The notes beneath the pieces are model-generated. The model made no database searches and was not told the origin of the DNA. It saw only the letters and a list, made by a program, of their open reading frames with translations. From the NCBI RefSeq assembly GCF_024679245.1, contig NC_090183.1:20689207-20753206 (forward strand): 64,000 bases of DNA, written 5' to 3'. Position 1 is the first letter of the stretch, and each line of letters opens with the position of its first letter. The translations under genes were made by a program, and so were the position numbers. Of this stretch, positions 47,967 to 62,092 are shown piece by piece. The DNA is from Pseudorasbora parva (Eukaryota; Chordata; Actinopteri; Cypriniformes; Gobionidae).

Positions 47967-48629
47967 CATAGACAGTAAAAGAAATGGACAGAGCTTTCCC
48001 ATTGACTTCTACGGCGTTAAGTGATGTCAGTAAAGGAGCACTCACTTCCTGATGGCTGAGCGAACTGCCAAGGCTCAGACTGAGCTTGACGACGTAGATG
48101 TGACGTGAACAACCTTTCGGACAGCTGTAGGTCTTCTAGTAGTTGTGGAAAGTGAAATCTGAATCCCGTTGTTTTAATATTTTCTCCCGTTGCTTTTGGC
48201 TCACTATGGGCTTCTCTCCATTCTTCTCCCTTGACTTTATCAGACTTTGTCTCCACGTCCCCCCGACTGTCTCATAGACAGTAAAAGATTGCCTGCGAGC
48301 GTCTCCTCAGGTCTATATGGTAATTTCTCAACTGTGCGACAGAGTCGCGTTGGTTATCACGCAATAGTTAGCCTATTTTTACAAAAACAGCTTCTGCGGG
48401 GCGATAGTGTAAGATACAAGGTAACAGAGCCTTTTATGCATTGTGTTTCTTTATAAATAAACAACGGACAAATGGAGTCTTTAAACGCCTCTGATGTAAA
48501 CTTATTCACTGTCTAAGTGACTCAAAAATGAATGGGAGTCAATGGGATGCTAACAGCAGGTGATGGCTTGGTTAGCAATGGCCGCCCCTATGGGTGGAAT
48601 GGGTTTCCGAGTGCTAGATTACCCCCTTG
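47967..48629. mobile_element. Insertion with 8-bp duplication (type uncertain)
   Basis: It is flanked by CTTCTAAG (47959-47966 and 48630-48637), and the uninterrupted Tc1 arm is seen near 46630 on the other side. The insert starts CATAGACAGTAAAAG and ends GATTACCCCCTTG. The ends are not clear inverted repeats, so it could be a truncated hAT-type element or a retroposon. TCATAGACAGTAAAAGATTG recurs inside at 48270. Confidence 0.7.
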
Positions 48630-48853
48630 CTTCTAAGTTGTGTATCAGATCCAGATGTAAATGCCTGGAAATAAAAGCTGAAAGATTGATCTTTTGTCTC
48701 ATATAAATTTTTGGATGTCAAACTGTTTTCAGTCTACAGAAAAAAAATAAAGGAATAGTCCTCACTGTTCCAATACTTTTGGAGGGGACTGTATATTCAA
48801 ACTGGGATATTTGGGTGTTGTCTCACCTTAGTATGGTTTTAGTAGCTTATTGA

Positions 48854-49030
<177 letters not shown>

Positions 49031-49217
49031 TAAAAACAATATATGATTTGGGTTGTGTTTCGTGCATTTGCAAAATATCTCATCTAAGATTTTTTACAAA
49101 ACTGGATTTTAATCTGAGAAAACACAACATTGATCACATTTTAAACCAGAGTACCACCTACTGAACATCAATAAAGCTACACATTTAAAGTTTCCTTTTT
49201 TATATCTATTCCTGAAG

Positions 49218-49469
49218 CTACTGATTGAGATCATCGATGCCTCTTCAGTCATCACTTGGGACTTTGATGTATGTAAAGGTGATGTGATCTTCAATATCTA
49301 CCACTCTAAACGAGCTCCACAGCCTCCAAGGAAAGATCCGCTGGCTACCCATGGCATCACCTCTCCTGCAGGCAACAACGTGCAGCTTATAGATAAATCC
49401 TGGCTGCTGGGACAAGACTACAGCATGGTGGAGTCACCACTCACCTGCAAAGAGGGAGAAAGTGTGCAG
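49218..49469 (+). CDS. sec14l1: SEC14L1-like exon (GOLD domain)
   Basis: This 252-bp phase-0 exon encodes LLIEIIDASSVITWDFDVCK, GDVIFNIYHSKRAPQPPRKD, then the loop PLATHGITSPAGNNVQLIDK and SWLLGQDYSMVESPLTCKEG-ESVQ. This is the GOLD domain of SEC14L1-type proteins, thought to mediate protein contacts in vesicle traffic. The acceptor is TTCCTGAAG and the donor CAG|GTATGT. The following exon (expected to begin GSHVTRWPG) was not found before 64000, so the next intron exceeds 14.5 kb. Confidence 0.95.
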
Positions 49470-51812
<2,343 letters not shown>

Positions 51813-53345
51813 CAAGAACTGCAAGCAGTTTTACGGGGACAAGCCCCAGAAGGGGCTTTCGCCGAACTCAGAGCAACCTTTAAAAGGCCGCCCCCCACGG
51901 GATCGAACCCATAACCTCCGGGCGTGGCGTCCATCGCTCATCTTGTTGCGCCACCGTCCAGGCTTGTGTTCAAACACCTGCTGAAGTTCCATAGTTCTAA
52001 TGAGAGTCAACTCAAAATGATTTTTTTCAAATAAATCCACAGCTTTTAATATTTAAAAAGTTTCGTTTAGATCAATCTGAGAATGACTCAATGTCTGGAA
52101 CAGAAGCACATTTTGCAAATAACCAATTGGCATGCTAAGCTAACTAGCATAAAAACAAACACAGGAAGGGTCAACTTCAGTAACAAATATCTCAGGAACG
52201 GTAGCAAATATCAAAAATCAGTTCAGTCATTTCTGTGCGGCTCAGTCCAACGATCATCTCAGCCAATTTTGGACAAAATTTGACAAAATTTGAAAGAGGA
52301 GTAGCGAAAAAACTGTTTTTCACTTGTTTCAATATTGCGGACAAAAACATTTTTGGAAAATGACAAATGATATATTGTCGTAATCTGCATAAGCCAAAGA
52401 ACAAGATGACATAAATTACACCAAATTTGGACAACGTTTTCAAAAGTTATAAATGTTTTAGCAAAAATTCCTATATCTCTGGAACAATAGGTGGCGCTAT
52501 TCTGAAACTTCTCAGGTACGTTCGGGACATGCTGACGGTCACGCATACCAAATTTTGTGCAGATATGTCAAATATTTCAAAAGATATCACATTTTATGAC
52601 AAAATTCATCCGATCCTAACATATCACCGGATTCGGCATTTCATGCGGAATCCTTAGATACCAATTATATGATATTCTGACAAAGCGTTCAGAAGTTATG
52701 GGCAAAAATAGCCTTTTTTCATATCTCATGACATGGCACTGGGCATAGGGTGGCGCTGTTCCCAACTTTGTCATGGACCCTCAGATCATGGGTGTGATGA
52801 AGCATACCAATTTTTGTTTCGATTGATCAAAGTTTGGCCGAAATACAGCCTCAGAACCAAATTTGGGTCAACCTCATTGAGTTCATGACATCATAACTTT
52901 TGAACAAAGAAGAATAAAAAAAATCTGTTCAGCCATGTCTGTGCGGCTCACTCCAAAGATTATTTCATTCAAATTTGAACAAAATTGGACAAACTTTGAA
53001 GGAGGAGTAGCAAAAAAACGGAATACTGTACTTTTCAAAATGGCCGTTACTGTAATAGGGGGAGCCTTAATGTAAGAGGTTGAATGTGATGAGAATGAAG
53101 AGAGGAATCCGATGTACTAAGTTTGATTTCTCTATTCCAAAGGGTTCAAGAGTTATAACCGTTTAAATGTTGAATTTTTGGACTGGTGGTGCCGCTATGG
53201 AGTTGATCTTAGAGACTCCAAATTTGGTCCAATTACTTTTCATGAGCATCACTACAAGTTTGCCAAATTTCATCATTTTCCTACTTACGGTTCATAAGGC
53301 TGCCATAGGAACCCAGTGGGAAGAAAAAGAATAATAACTAGACCA
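51813..53345 (+). repeat. Array unit 1 (type A)
   Basis: It starts CAAGAACTGCAAGCAGTTTT and GCCCCAGAAGGGGCTTTCGC. The antisense tRNA-like head is at about 51889-51963, then the common body (GCTAACTAGCATAAAAAC) with two CTCF-like sites near 52489 and 52748, the second altered. It ends GGGCTGCCATAGGAACCCAG (here with AAGGCTG) and a short AAT tract. Non-coding. Confidence 0.82.
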
Positions 53346-55209
53346 TAATAGCTGCTAGCAGCTATTTAGGGGCCAAGCCCCTGTGGCTTTTGTTTTAGGC
53401 TATTTGGATATTTTGGATGCATGTTTTTTTTTCCATCATGAATTTCATTATACGGTTCACAAGGTTTAAAGCTTAATAAACACTGGATTTGACCTGTAAT
53501 TGGTGCTGTTCCCAAACTTCGCATGGATCCTGAAAGTATGGGTCCGCTGAAGCGGACCAAGTTTACTTTCGATTGATCAATGTTTGGTTGAGATACAGCC
53601 TCAGAACCCATTCTGGCTCAACATTGGTATGGATCCTGAGAGCATGGGTCCGCTGAAGCGGACCAAGTTTCAAAGCTTTAGCCGGTTGCTTTAAACAGCA
53701 TGCCACTCGTACAATGTGTTGTTTAATTTTATAAACGCTTGAGTTTTTAAAGGCAGAACCGCAGCTTTTGCCACTAAATGACACAACTTTATAAAGCTGT
53801 CCCCCGCGGGGCTCGAACCCATAGCCTCACGATCCGGTGCCCGAGGCTCATCTAATTGCGCCACAGGGAAGACACGTGTTCGTTGGCATGTCGTATGTCC
53901 ATAGTTCAAATTAAAAATCGACTCAAAATGAAGAATTTTTGATTTAATGAACAACATTATATATTTTTAAAATTTGGTTTATATCATTCTCAGAAGTAAT
54001 TAATGTCTGGAACGGAAGATTTTTTTTTGCAAATAACCATTTAGAATGCTAAGCTAACTAGCATAAAGACACGAGCACAGGCAAGGTCAACTTCAGAGAC
54101 AGATTTCTCAGAAACGGTCGCGAATATCAAAAATCTGTTCAGTCATTTCTGCGCGGCTCAGTCCGAAGATCGTCTGAGCCAAATTTGGACAAAATTGGAC
54201 AAAATTTGTAGGAGGAGTAGCGAAAAAACTGTTTTTTACTTGTTTCAATATGGCTGACAGTAACATGTTTGGAAAATGACAAATGAGACATCGCCGGAAT
54301 CTGCATAAACCAGGGAACAAGATGACATAAATTACATCAAATTTGGACAAAGGTTTCAAAAGTTATAAATGTTTTAGCAAAAAATCTTATATTTCTGGAA
54401 CACTAGGTGGCGCTATTCTGAAACTTCTCAGGTACGTTTGGGACATGCTGACGGTCACGCATACCAAATTTTGTGCAGATATATCAAATATTTCAAAAGA
54501 TATAGCAATTTATGACAGAATTCAAAATGGCGGTCACGTGGTTCATTCGATCCTAACATATCCGGTATCCACAGATTTGGCATGACGCGGGGAATCCATA
54601 GACACCAAAATTATGATTTTCTGACAAAGCGTTCAGACGTTATGAGCAAAAATAGCCATTTTTCATATCTCATGACCCCTAGGTGGCGCTGTTCCCAACT
54701 TTGGCATGGACCCTCAGATCATGGGTCTGATGAAGCGTACCAACTTTCGTTTCGATTGATAAAAGTTTGGCCGAGATACAGCCTCAGAACCAATTTTGGG
54801 TCGAGCTTGTTAAGTTCATGACATTATAACTTTTGAACAGAGATGAATATCAAAATTGGACAAAATTTGAAGGAGTAGCAAAAAAACTGAATACTGTACT
54901 TTTCAAAATGGCTGTTACTGTAAGGGGCGGAGCCTTAATGTAAGATATGGAATATGATGAGGGTGAGGAGAGGAATCAGATGTACTAAGTGTCATTTCTC
55001 TATTCCAAAGGGTTCAAAAGTTATAACAGTTTAAATGTTGAATTTTTGGACTGGTGGTGGCGCTATGGAGTTGGTCTCAGAGACTCCAAATTTGGTATAT
55101 GCATTATTGATGAAGATAACTACAAGTGTGCCAAATTTCATCATTTTCCTATATACGGTTCATAGGGCTGCCATTGACTCCCATTCGGGAAAAATAATAA
55201 TAATAATAA
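53346..55209 (+). repeat. Array unit 2 (type B)
   Basis: It starts TAATAGCTGCTAGCAGCTAT and AGGGGCCAAGCCCCTG. A 450-bp type-B leader contains a duplicated ATGGGTCCGCTGAAGCGGAC block (at 53540 and 53645). The antisense tRNA-like head is at 53796-53875, followed by the common body with CTCF-like sites at about 54402 and 54679. It ends in AAT repeats. One body ORF (54343-54585) recurs in other units. Confidence 0.82.
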
Positions 55210-56770
55210 CAAGAACTGCAAGCAGTTGTACGGGGCCAAGCCCCAGAAGGGGCTTCCGCCGAACGCAGAGCGACCTTTAAAAGGCCGCCCCCCACGGGAC
55301 TCGAACCCATAACCTCCGGGTGCGGCGTCCATCGCTCATCTCGTTGCGCCACCGGCCGGGCTTGTGTTCAAACACCTGCTGAAGTTCCATAGTTCTAATG
55401 ACAGTCGACTCAAAATTAAGATTTTTTTCAAATAAATGCACAGCATTTAATGTTTAAAAAGTTCTGTTTAGATCAAACTCAGAATGACTCAATGTCTGGA
55501 ACAGAAGCACATTTTGCAAATAACCAATTGGCATGCTAAGCTAACTAGCATAAAAACACAAACAGAGGATGAGTCAACTTCAGTGACAAATATCTCAGGA
55601 ACGGTAGCAAATATCAAAAATCCGTTCAGTCATTTCTGTGCGGCTCAGTCTGAAGATCATCTGAGCCAAATTTGGACAAAATTGGACAACATTTGTAGGA
55701 GGAGTAGCGAAAAAACTGTTTTTCACTTGTTTCAATATGGCGGACAGTAACATGTTTGGAAAATGATAAATGATATATCGTCGGAATCTGCATAAGCCAG
55801 GGAACAAAAGGAAATAAATTATATCAAATTTGGACAAAGCGTTCAAAAGTTATAAATGTTTTAGCAAAAATTCCTATATCTCGGGAACACTAGGTGGCGC
55901 TATTCTGAAACTTCTCTGGTACGTTTGGGACATGCTGACGGTCACGCATACCAAATTTTCTGCAGATATGTCAAATATTTCAAAAGATATCACATTTTAT
56001 GACAAAATTCAAAATGGCGGTCACGTGGTTTATTCGATCCTAACATATCCGGTATCACCGGATTTGGCATGTCACGGGGAATCCATAGATACCAATTATA
56101 TGATTTTCCGACAAAGCGTTTAGAAGTTATGGGCAAAAATAGCCTTTTTTCATATCTCATGACCCCTAGGTGGCGCTGTTCCCAACTTTGGCACGGACCC
56201 TCAGATCATGGGTCTGATGAAGCATACCAATTTTCGTTTTGATTGATCAAAGTTTGGCCGAGATACAGCCTCAGAACCAAATTTGGGTCGACCTCATTAA
56301 GTTCATGACATCATAACTTTTAAACAAAGACGAATAGAAAAAATCTGTTTAGTCATGTCTATGCGACTCAGTCCAAAGATTATTTAATTCAAGTTTGAAC
56401 AAAATCGGACAAACTTTGAAGGAGGAGTAGCAAAAAAACTGAATACTGTACTTTTCAAAATGGCTGTTACTGTAATGGGCGGAGCCTTAATGTAAGATCA
56501 TGAATGTGATCCGCATGAGGAGAGGAATCAGGTGTACTAAGTTTTATTTCTCTATTCCAAAGGGTTCAAAAGTTATAACAGTTTAAATGTTGCATTTTTG
56601 GACTGGTGGTGGCGCTATCGAGTTGGTTGTAGAGACTCCAAATTTGGTCCAATTAGTTTTCATAAGCATCACTACAAGTGTGCCAAATTTCATAATTTTC
56701 CTACTTACGGTTCATAGGGCTGCCATAGGAACCCAGTGGGAAGAAAAAGAATAATAATAATAACTAGACC
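55210..56770 (+). repeat. Array unit 3 (type A)
   Basis: Same structure as unit 1 at 3397 bp distance, with the tRNA-like head at 55281-55361 and CTCF-like sites near 55889 and 56166. It is closer to consensus than unit 1. Confidence 0.82.
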
Positions 56771-58700
56771 ATAATAGCTGCTAGCAGCTATTTAGGGGCC
56801 AAGCCCCTGCGGCTTTTGTCTTGGGCTATTTGGATATTTTGGATGCATGTTTTTTTTTTTTCCATCATGAATTTCATTATACGGTTCACAAGGTTTAAAG
56901 CTTAATAAACACTGGATTTGACCTGTAATTGGTGCTGTTCCCAAACATGGCATGGATCCTGAAAGTATGGGTCCGCTGAAGCGGACCAAGTTTACTTTCG
57001 ATTGATCAACGTTTGGCTGAGATACAGCCTCAGAACCCATTCTGGCTCGACATCGGTATGGATCCTGAGAGTATGGGTCCGCTGAAGCAGACCAAGTTTC
57101 AAAGCTTTAGCCGGTTGCTTTAAACAGCATGCCACTCATACAATGGGTTGTTTAATTTTATAAACGCTTGAGTTTTTAAAGGCAGAACCGCAGCTTTTGC
57201 CACTAAATGACACAACTTTATAAAGCTGTGCCCCACGGGGCTCGAACCCATAACCTCACGATCCGGTGTCTGATGTTCATCTCACTGCGCCACAGGGAAG
57301 ACACGTGTTTGTCGGTATGTCGTATGTCCATAGTTCAAATTAGAAATCGACTCAAAATGAAGAATTTTTGATTTAATGAACAACATTATATATTTTTAAA
57401 AGTTGGTTTAAATCATTCTCAGAAGTAATTCATGTCTGGAACGGAAGAACATTTTTTGCAAATAACCATTTAGAATGCTAAGCTAACTAGCATAAAGACA
57501 CGAACACAGGCAAGGTCAAATTCAGAGACGGATTTCTCCGAAACGGTAGCGAATATCAAAAATCCGTTCAGTCATTTCTGTGCGGCTCGGTCCGAACATC
57601 ATCTGAGCCAAATTTGGACAAAATTGGACAAAATTTGTAGGAGGAGTAGCAAAAAAACTGTTTTTCCCTTGTTTCATTATGGCGGACAGTTACACGTTTG
57701 GAAAACGACAAATTATATATCGTCGGAATCTGCATAAGCCAGGGAACAAAATGACATAAATTATATCAAATTTGGACAAAGTGTTCAAAAGTTATAAACG
57801 TTTTAGCAAAAAATCTTATATCTCTGGAACGCTAGGTGGCGCTGTTCTGAAACTTCTCAGGTACGTCTGGGACATGCCGTCGGTCACGCATACCAAATTT
57901 TGTACAGATATGTCAAATATTTCAAAAGATATCACATTTAATGACAAAATTCAAAATGGCGGTCACGTGGTTCATCCGATCCTGACATATCCGGTATCCT
58001 CGGATTCGGCATGTCACGAGGAATCCATAGATACCAATAATATGATTTTCCGACAAAGCGTTCGGTAGTTATGGGCAAAAATAGCCTTTTTTCATATCTC
58101 ACGACCCCTAGGTGGCGCTGTTCCCAACTTTGGCACGTACCCTCAAATCATGGGTCTGATGAAGCATACCAATTTTCGTTTTGATTGGTCAAAGTTTGGC
58201 CGAGATACAGCCTCTTAACCAAATTTGGGTCGACCTCGTTAAGTTTACGACAGCATAACTTTTGAACAAAGATGAATAAAAAAAATCTGTTCAGTCATTT
58301 CTGTGCGGCTCTGTCCAAATATTATGTCTACCAAATTTTGTGAGAATTGGACAAATTTTGAAGGAGGAGTAGCGAAAAAACTGACTACTGTACTTTTCAA
58401 AATGGCCATTACTGTAATGGGCGGAGCCTTAATGTAAGAGGCTTAATTTGATCAGCATGATGAGAGGAATCAGGTGAACTAAGTTTGATTTCTCTATTCC
58501 AAAGGGTTCAAAAGTTATAAACGTTTAAATGTTGAATTTTTGGACTGGTGGTGGCGCTATAGAGTTGGTCTTAGAGACTCCAAATTTGGCATATTGACTA
58601 TTGATGAACATATCTATGACTATGCCAAATTTCATAATTTTCCTACTTACGGTTCATAGGGCTGCCATTGACTCCCATAGTAATAATAATAATAATAATA
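56771..58700 (+). repeat. Array unit 4 (type B)
   Basis: Same structure as unit 2 at about 3425 bp distance. The duplicated GGTCCGCTGAAGCGGACC block is kept (second copy reads GAAGCAGACC). tRNA-like head at 57226-57302; CTCF-like sites near 57833 and 58107. It ends in AAT repeats. Confidence 0.82.
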
Positions 58701-60311
58701 ATAAATATAGCTGCAAGCAGCGATTGCGGGGCCAAGCCAAAGATGCGGCAGTAGCGCAATGCAGAGCCAGAAGGAAAAAAAATGGCAGAAATAGAATGTA
58801 CTTGAGTAACAGATAGGTTCAGAAGTATAGTCAGGATGAACTAAAAATGAACAGAAGTTCAGATGAACAAAATTAACAAACACGCACTTATTTCTAATCC
58901 AAGAGGAAGAAAGATAAGTACAACACTTACTCTGATAATAAAGGAATCGAAATAACACATTGCACAAAATTTTATAAAATTCCCCTCCACGGGATTCGAA
59001 TCCTATATCTCTGGGTCCGGAGTCTGTCGCTTATCCTGTTGCGCTACTGGGGAGGCACTCTTTTACAAACCTGCAGAGGTCTGCTAACCAATTAGCATGC
59101 TAAGCTAACTAGCATAAAGACAAAAACACAGGCAAGGTCAACTTCAGAGACTGATTTCTCAGAAACGCTAGCGAATATCAAAAATCCGTTCAGTCATTTC
59201 TGTGCGGCTCGGTCTGAAGATCATCTGAGCCAATTTTGGACAGAATTGGACAGATTTTGAAGGAGGAGTAGCGAAAAAACTGTTTTCCATTAGTTTTAAT
59301 ATGGTGGACAGTCACATGTTTGGAAAATGACAAATGAGACATTGGCGGAATCTGCATAAACCAGGGAACAAAATGACATAAATTACATCAAATTTGGACA
59401 AAGGTTTCAAAAGTTATAAATGTTTTAGCAAAAAATCTTATATCTCTGGAACACTAGGTGGCGCTATTCTGAAACTTGTCAGGTACGTTTGGGACATGCT
59501 ATCGGTCACGCATACCAAATTTTGTGCAGATATGTCCAATATTTCAAAAGATATAGCAATTTATGACAGAATTCAAAATGGTGGTCACGTGGTTCATCCA
59601 ATCCTGACATATCCGGTATCGCCAGATTCGGCATGACACGGGGAATCCAAAGACACCAGGATTATGATTTTCTGACAATGCGTTCAGAAGTTATGGGCAA
59701 AAATAGCCTTTTTTCATATCTCATGACCCCTAGGTGGCGCTGTTCCCAACTTTGGCATGGACCCTCAGATCATGGGTCTGATGAAGCGTACCAATTTTCG
59801 TTTTGATTGGTCAAAGTTTGGCCGAGATACAGCCTCAGAACCAAATTTGGGTCGACCTTGTTAAGTTCATAACATCATAACTTTTGAACAAAGATGAATA
59901 AAAAAAATCTGTTTTGTCATTTCTATTTGGCTCAGTCCAAAGATCATTTCATTCAAATTTGAACAAAATTGGACAAACTTTGAAGGAGGAGTAGAGGAAA
60001 AACTAAATACTGTACTTTTCAAAATGGCCGTTACTGTAATGGGCGGAGCCTTAATGTAAGACATAGACTGAGATCACAATAATGAGAGGAATCTATTGTA
60101 CTAAGTTTCATTTTCCTACTACAAAGGGTTCAAAAGTTATAGCAGTTTCAATGTTGTATTTTTGAACTGGTGGCGGCGCTATGGAGTTGGTTGTAGAAAC
60201 TCCAAATTTGGTCCAATTATTTTTAATGAGCATCTTTACAAGTGTGCTAATTTTCATCATTTTCCTACTTATGGTTCATAGGGCTGCCATAGGAACCCAG
60301 TGGGGAGGAAG

Positions 60312-60338
<27 letters not shown>
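58701..60338 (+). repeat. Array unit 5 (type C)
   Basis: It starts AAATATAGCTGCAAGCAGCG and TTGCGGGGCCAAGCC. A 270-bp leader and the antisense tRNA-like head (58979-59056) follow, then the body with CTCF-like sites near 59454 and 59730. It ends GGGCTGCCATAGGAACCCAG plus AAT repeats. Confidence 0.85.
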
Positions 60339-60343
<5 letters not shown>

Positions 60344-60616
60344 TAGCTGCAAGCAGCGATTGCGGGGCCAAGCCTAAGATGCGGCAGTAGCGCAATGCAG
60401 AGCCAGAAGGAAAAAAAATGGCAGAAATAGAATGTACTTGAGTAATAGATAGGTTCAGAAGTATAGTTAGGATGAACTAAAAATTAACAGAAGTTCAGAT
60501 GAACAAAATTATTAAAAACGCACTTATTTCTAATCCAAGAGGAAGAAAGATAAGTACAACACTTACTCTGATAATAAAGGAATCGAAATAACACATTGCA
60601 CAACATTTTATAAAAT

Positions 60617-60692
60617 TGCCCTCCACGGGATTCGAACCCTATATCTCTGGGTCCGGAGTCTGTCGCTTATCCTGTTGCGCCACTGGGGAGGC
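60617..60692 (-). repeat. tRNA-Arg-like SINE head (best-preserved type)
   Basis: Read on the minus strand: box A-like GTGGCGCAACAGGATAAGCG, an anticodon arm with CTCCGGA, and a perfect box B GGTTCGAATCC. Order and spacing match eukaryotic tRNA-Arg(CCG). The stems have mismatches, so it is not a functional tRNA gene. The minus-strand downstream sequence (about 240 bp) ends in GGCTTGGCCCCGCAATCGCT, GCTTGCAGCTATATTTATTA and ATT repeats, like a SINE body plus tail. Equivalent heads: 51889-51963, 53796-53875, 55281-55361, 57226-57302, 58979-59056, 62372-62446, 63921-63997. Confidence 0.75.
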
Positions 60693-61989
60693 ACTCTTTT
60701 ACAAACCTGCAGAGGTCTGCTAACCAATTAGCATGCTAAGCTAACTAGCATAAAGACAAAAACACAGACAAGGTCAACTTCAGAGACTGATTTCTCAGAA
60801 ACGGTAGCGAATATCAAAAATCCGTTCAGTCATTTCTGTGCGGCTCGGTCTGAAGATCATCTGAGCCAATTTTGGACAGAATTGGACAGATTTTGAAGGA
60901 GGAGTAGTGAAAAAACTGTTTTTCATTAGTTTCAATATGGTGGACAGTCACATGTTTGGAAAATGACAAATGAGACATTGGCGGAATCTGCATAAACCAG
61001 GGAACAAAATGACATAAATTGCATCAAATTTGGACAAAGGTTTCAAAAGTTATAAATGTTTTAGCAAAAAATCTTATATCTCTGGAACACTAGGTGGCGC
61101 TATTCTGAAACTTCTCAGGTACGTTTGGGACATGCTATCGGTCAAGCATACGAGATTTTGTGCAGATATGTCCAATATTTCAAAAGATATAGCAGTTTAT
61201 GACAAAATTCAAAATGGCGGTCACGTGGTTCATCCAATCCTGACATATCCGGTATCGCCAGATTCGGCATGACACGGGGAATCCAAAGACACCAGGATTA
61301 TGATTTTCTGACAAAGCGTTCAGAAGTTATGGGCAAAAATAGTCTTTTTTCATATCTCATGACCCCTAGGTGGCGCTGTTCCCAACTTTGGCATGGACCC
61401 TCAGATCATGGGTCTGATGAAGCATACCAATTTTCATTTCGATTGATCAAAGTTTGGCCGAGATACAGCCTCTGAACCAAATTTGGGTCGACCTTGTTAA
61501 GTTCATAACATCATAACTTTTGAACAAAGATGAATAAAAAAAATCTGTTTAGTCATTTCTATTTGGCTCAATCCAAAGATCATTTCATTCAAATTTGAAC
61601 AAAATTAAACAAACTTTGAAGGAGGAGTAGAGGAAAAACTAAACACTGTACTTTTCAAAATGGCCGTTACTGTAATGGGTGGAGCCTTGATGTAAGAGAT
61701 AGACTGAGATCAACATAATGAGAGGAATCTATTGTACTAAGTTTCATTTTCCTACTACAAAGGGTTCAAAAGTTATAACAGTTTCAATGTTGAATTTTTG
61801 GACTGGTGGTGGCGCTATGGAGTTGGTTGTAGAGACGCCAAATTTGGTCCAATTATTTTTAATGAGCATCTTTACAAGTGTGCTAATTTTCATCATTTTC
61901 CTACTTATGGTTCATAGGGCTGCCATAGGAACCCAGTGGGGAGGAATAATAATAATAATAATAATAATAAGAAAACTAACAATTACAAT

Positions 61990-62077
61990 AGGGGCTACAG
62001 CCCTTCGGGGCTTGGCCCCTAATAATAAGAAAACTAACAATTACAATAGGGGCTACAGCCCTTCGGGCTTGGCCCCT
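61990..62077 (+). repeat. Two tandem GC-rich hairpin tails
   Basis: 61990-62020 folds as outer stem AGGGGC/GCCCCT and inner stem AGCCC/GGGCT closing a TTCG loop. 62048-62077 is the same minus one G. Each is followed by TAA repeats. Other copies: 8519-8550, 63750-63780, 63806-63837. Confidence 0.8.
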
Positions 62078-62092
62078 AATAATAATAATAAT

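Larger units (their letters stand above)
60339..62092 (+). repeat. Array unit 6 (type C) plus two hairpin tails
   Basis: Nearly identical to unit 5. tRNA-like head at 60617-60692; CTCF-like sites near 61091 and 61367. After the AAT tract two tandem tails of about 58 bp follow (61970-62080), each GAAAACTAACAATTACAATA plus a GC-rich hairpin ending GGCTTGGCCCCTAATAATAA. Confidence 0.85.

Noticed and set aside
60617..60692. Functional tRNA-Arg gene
   Set aside because: Boxes A and B are good, but stems contain mismatches and the segment recurs at the same place in every repeat unit, so it is a SINE-type derivative.
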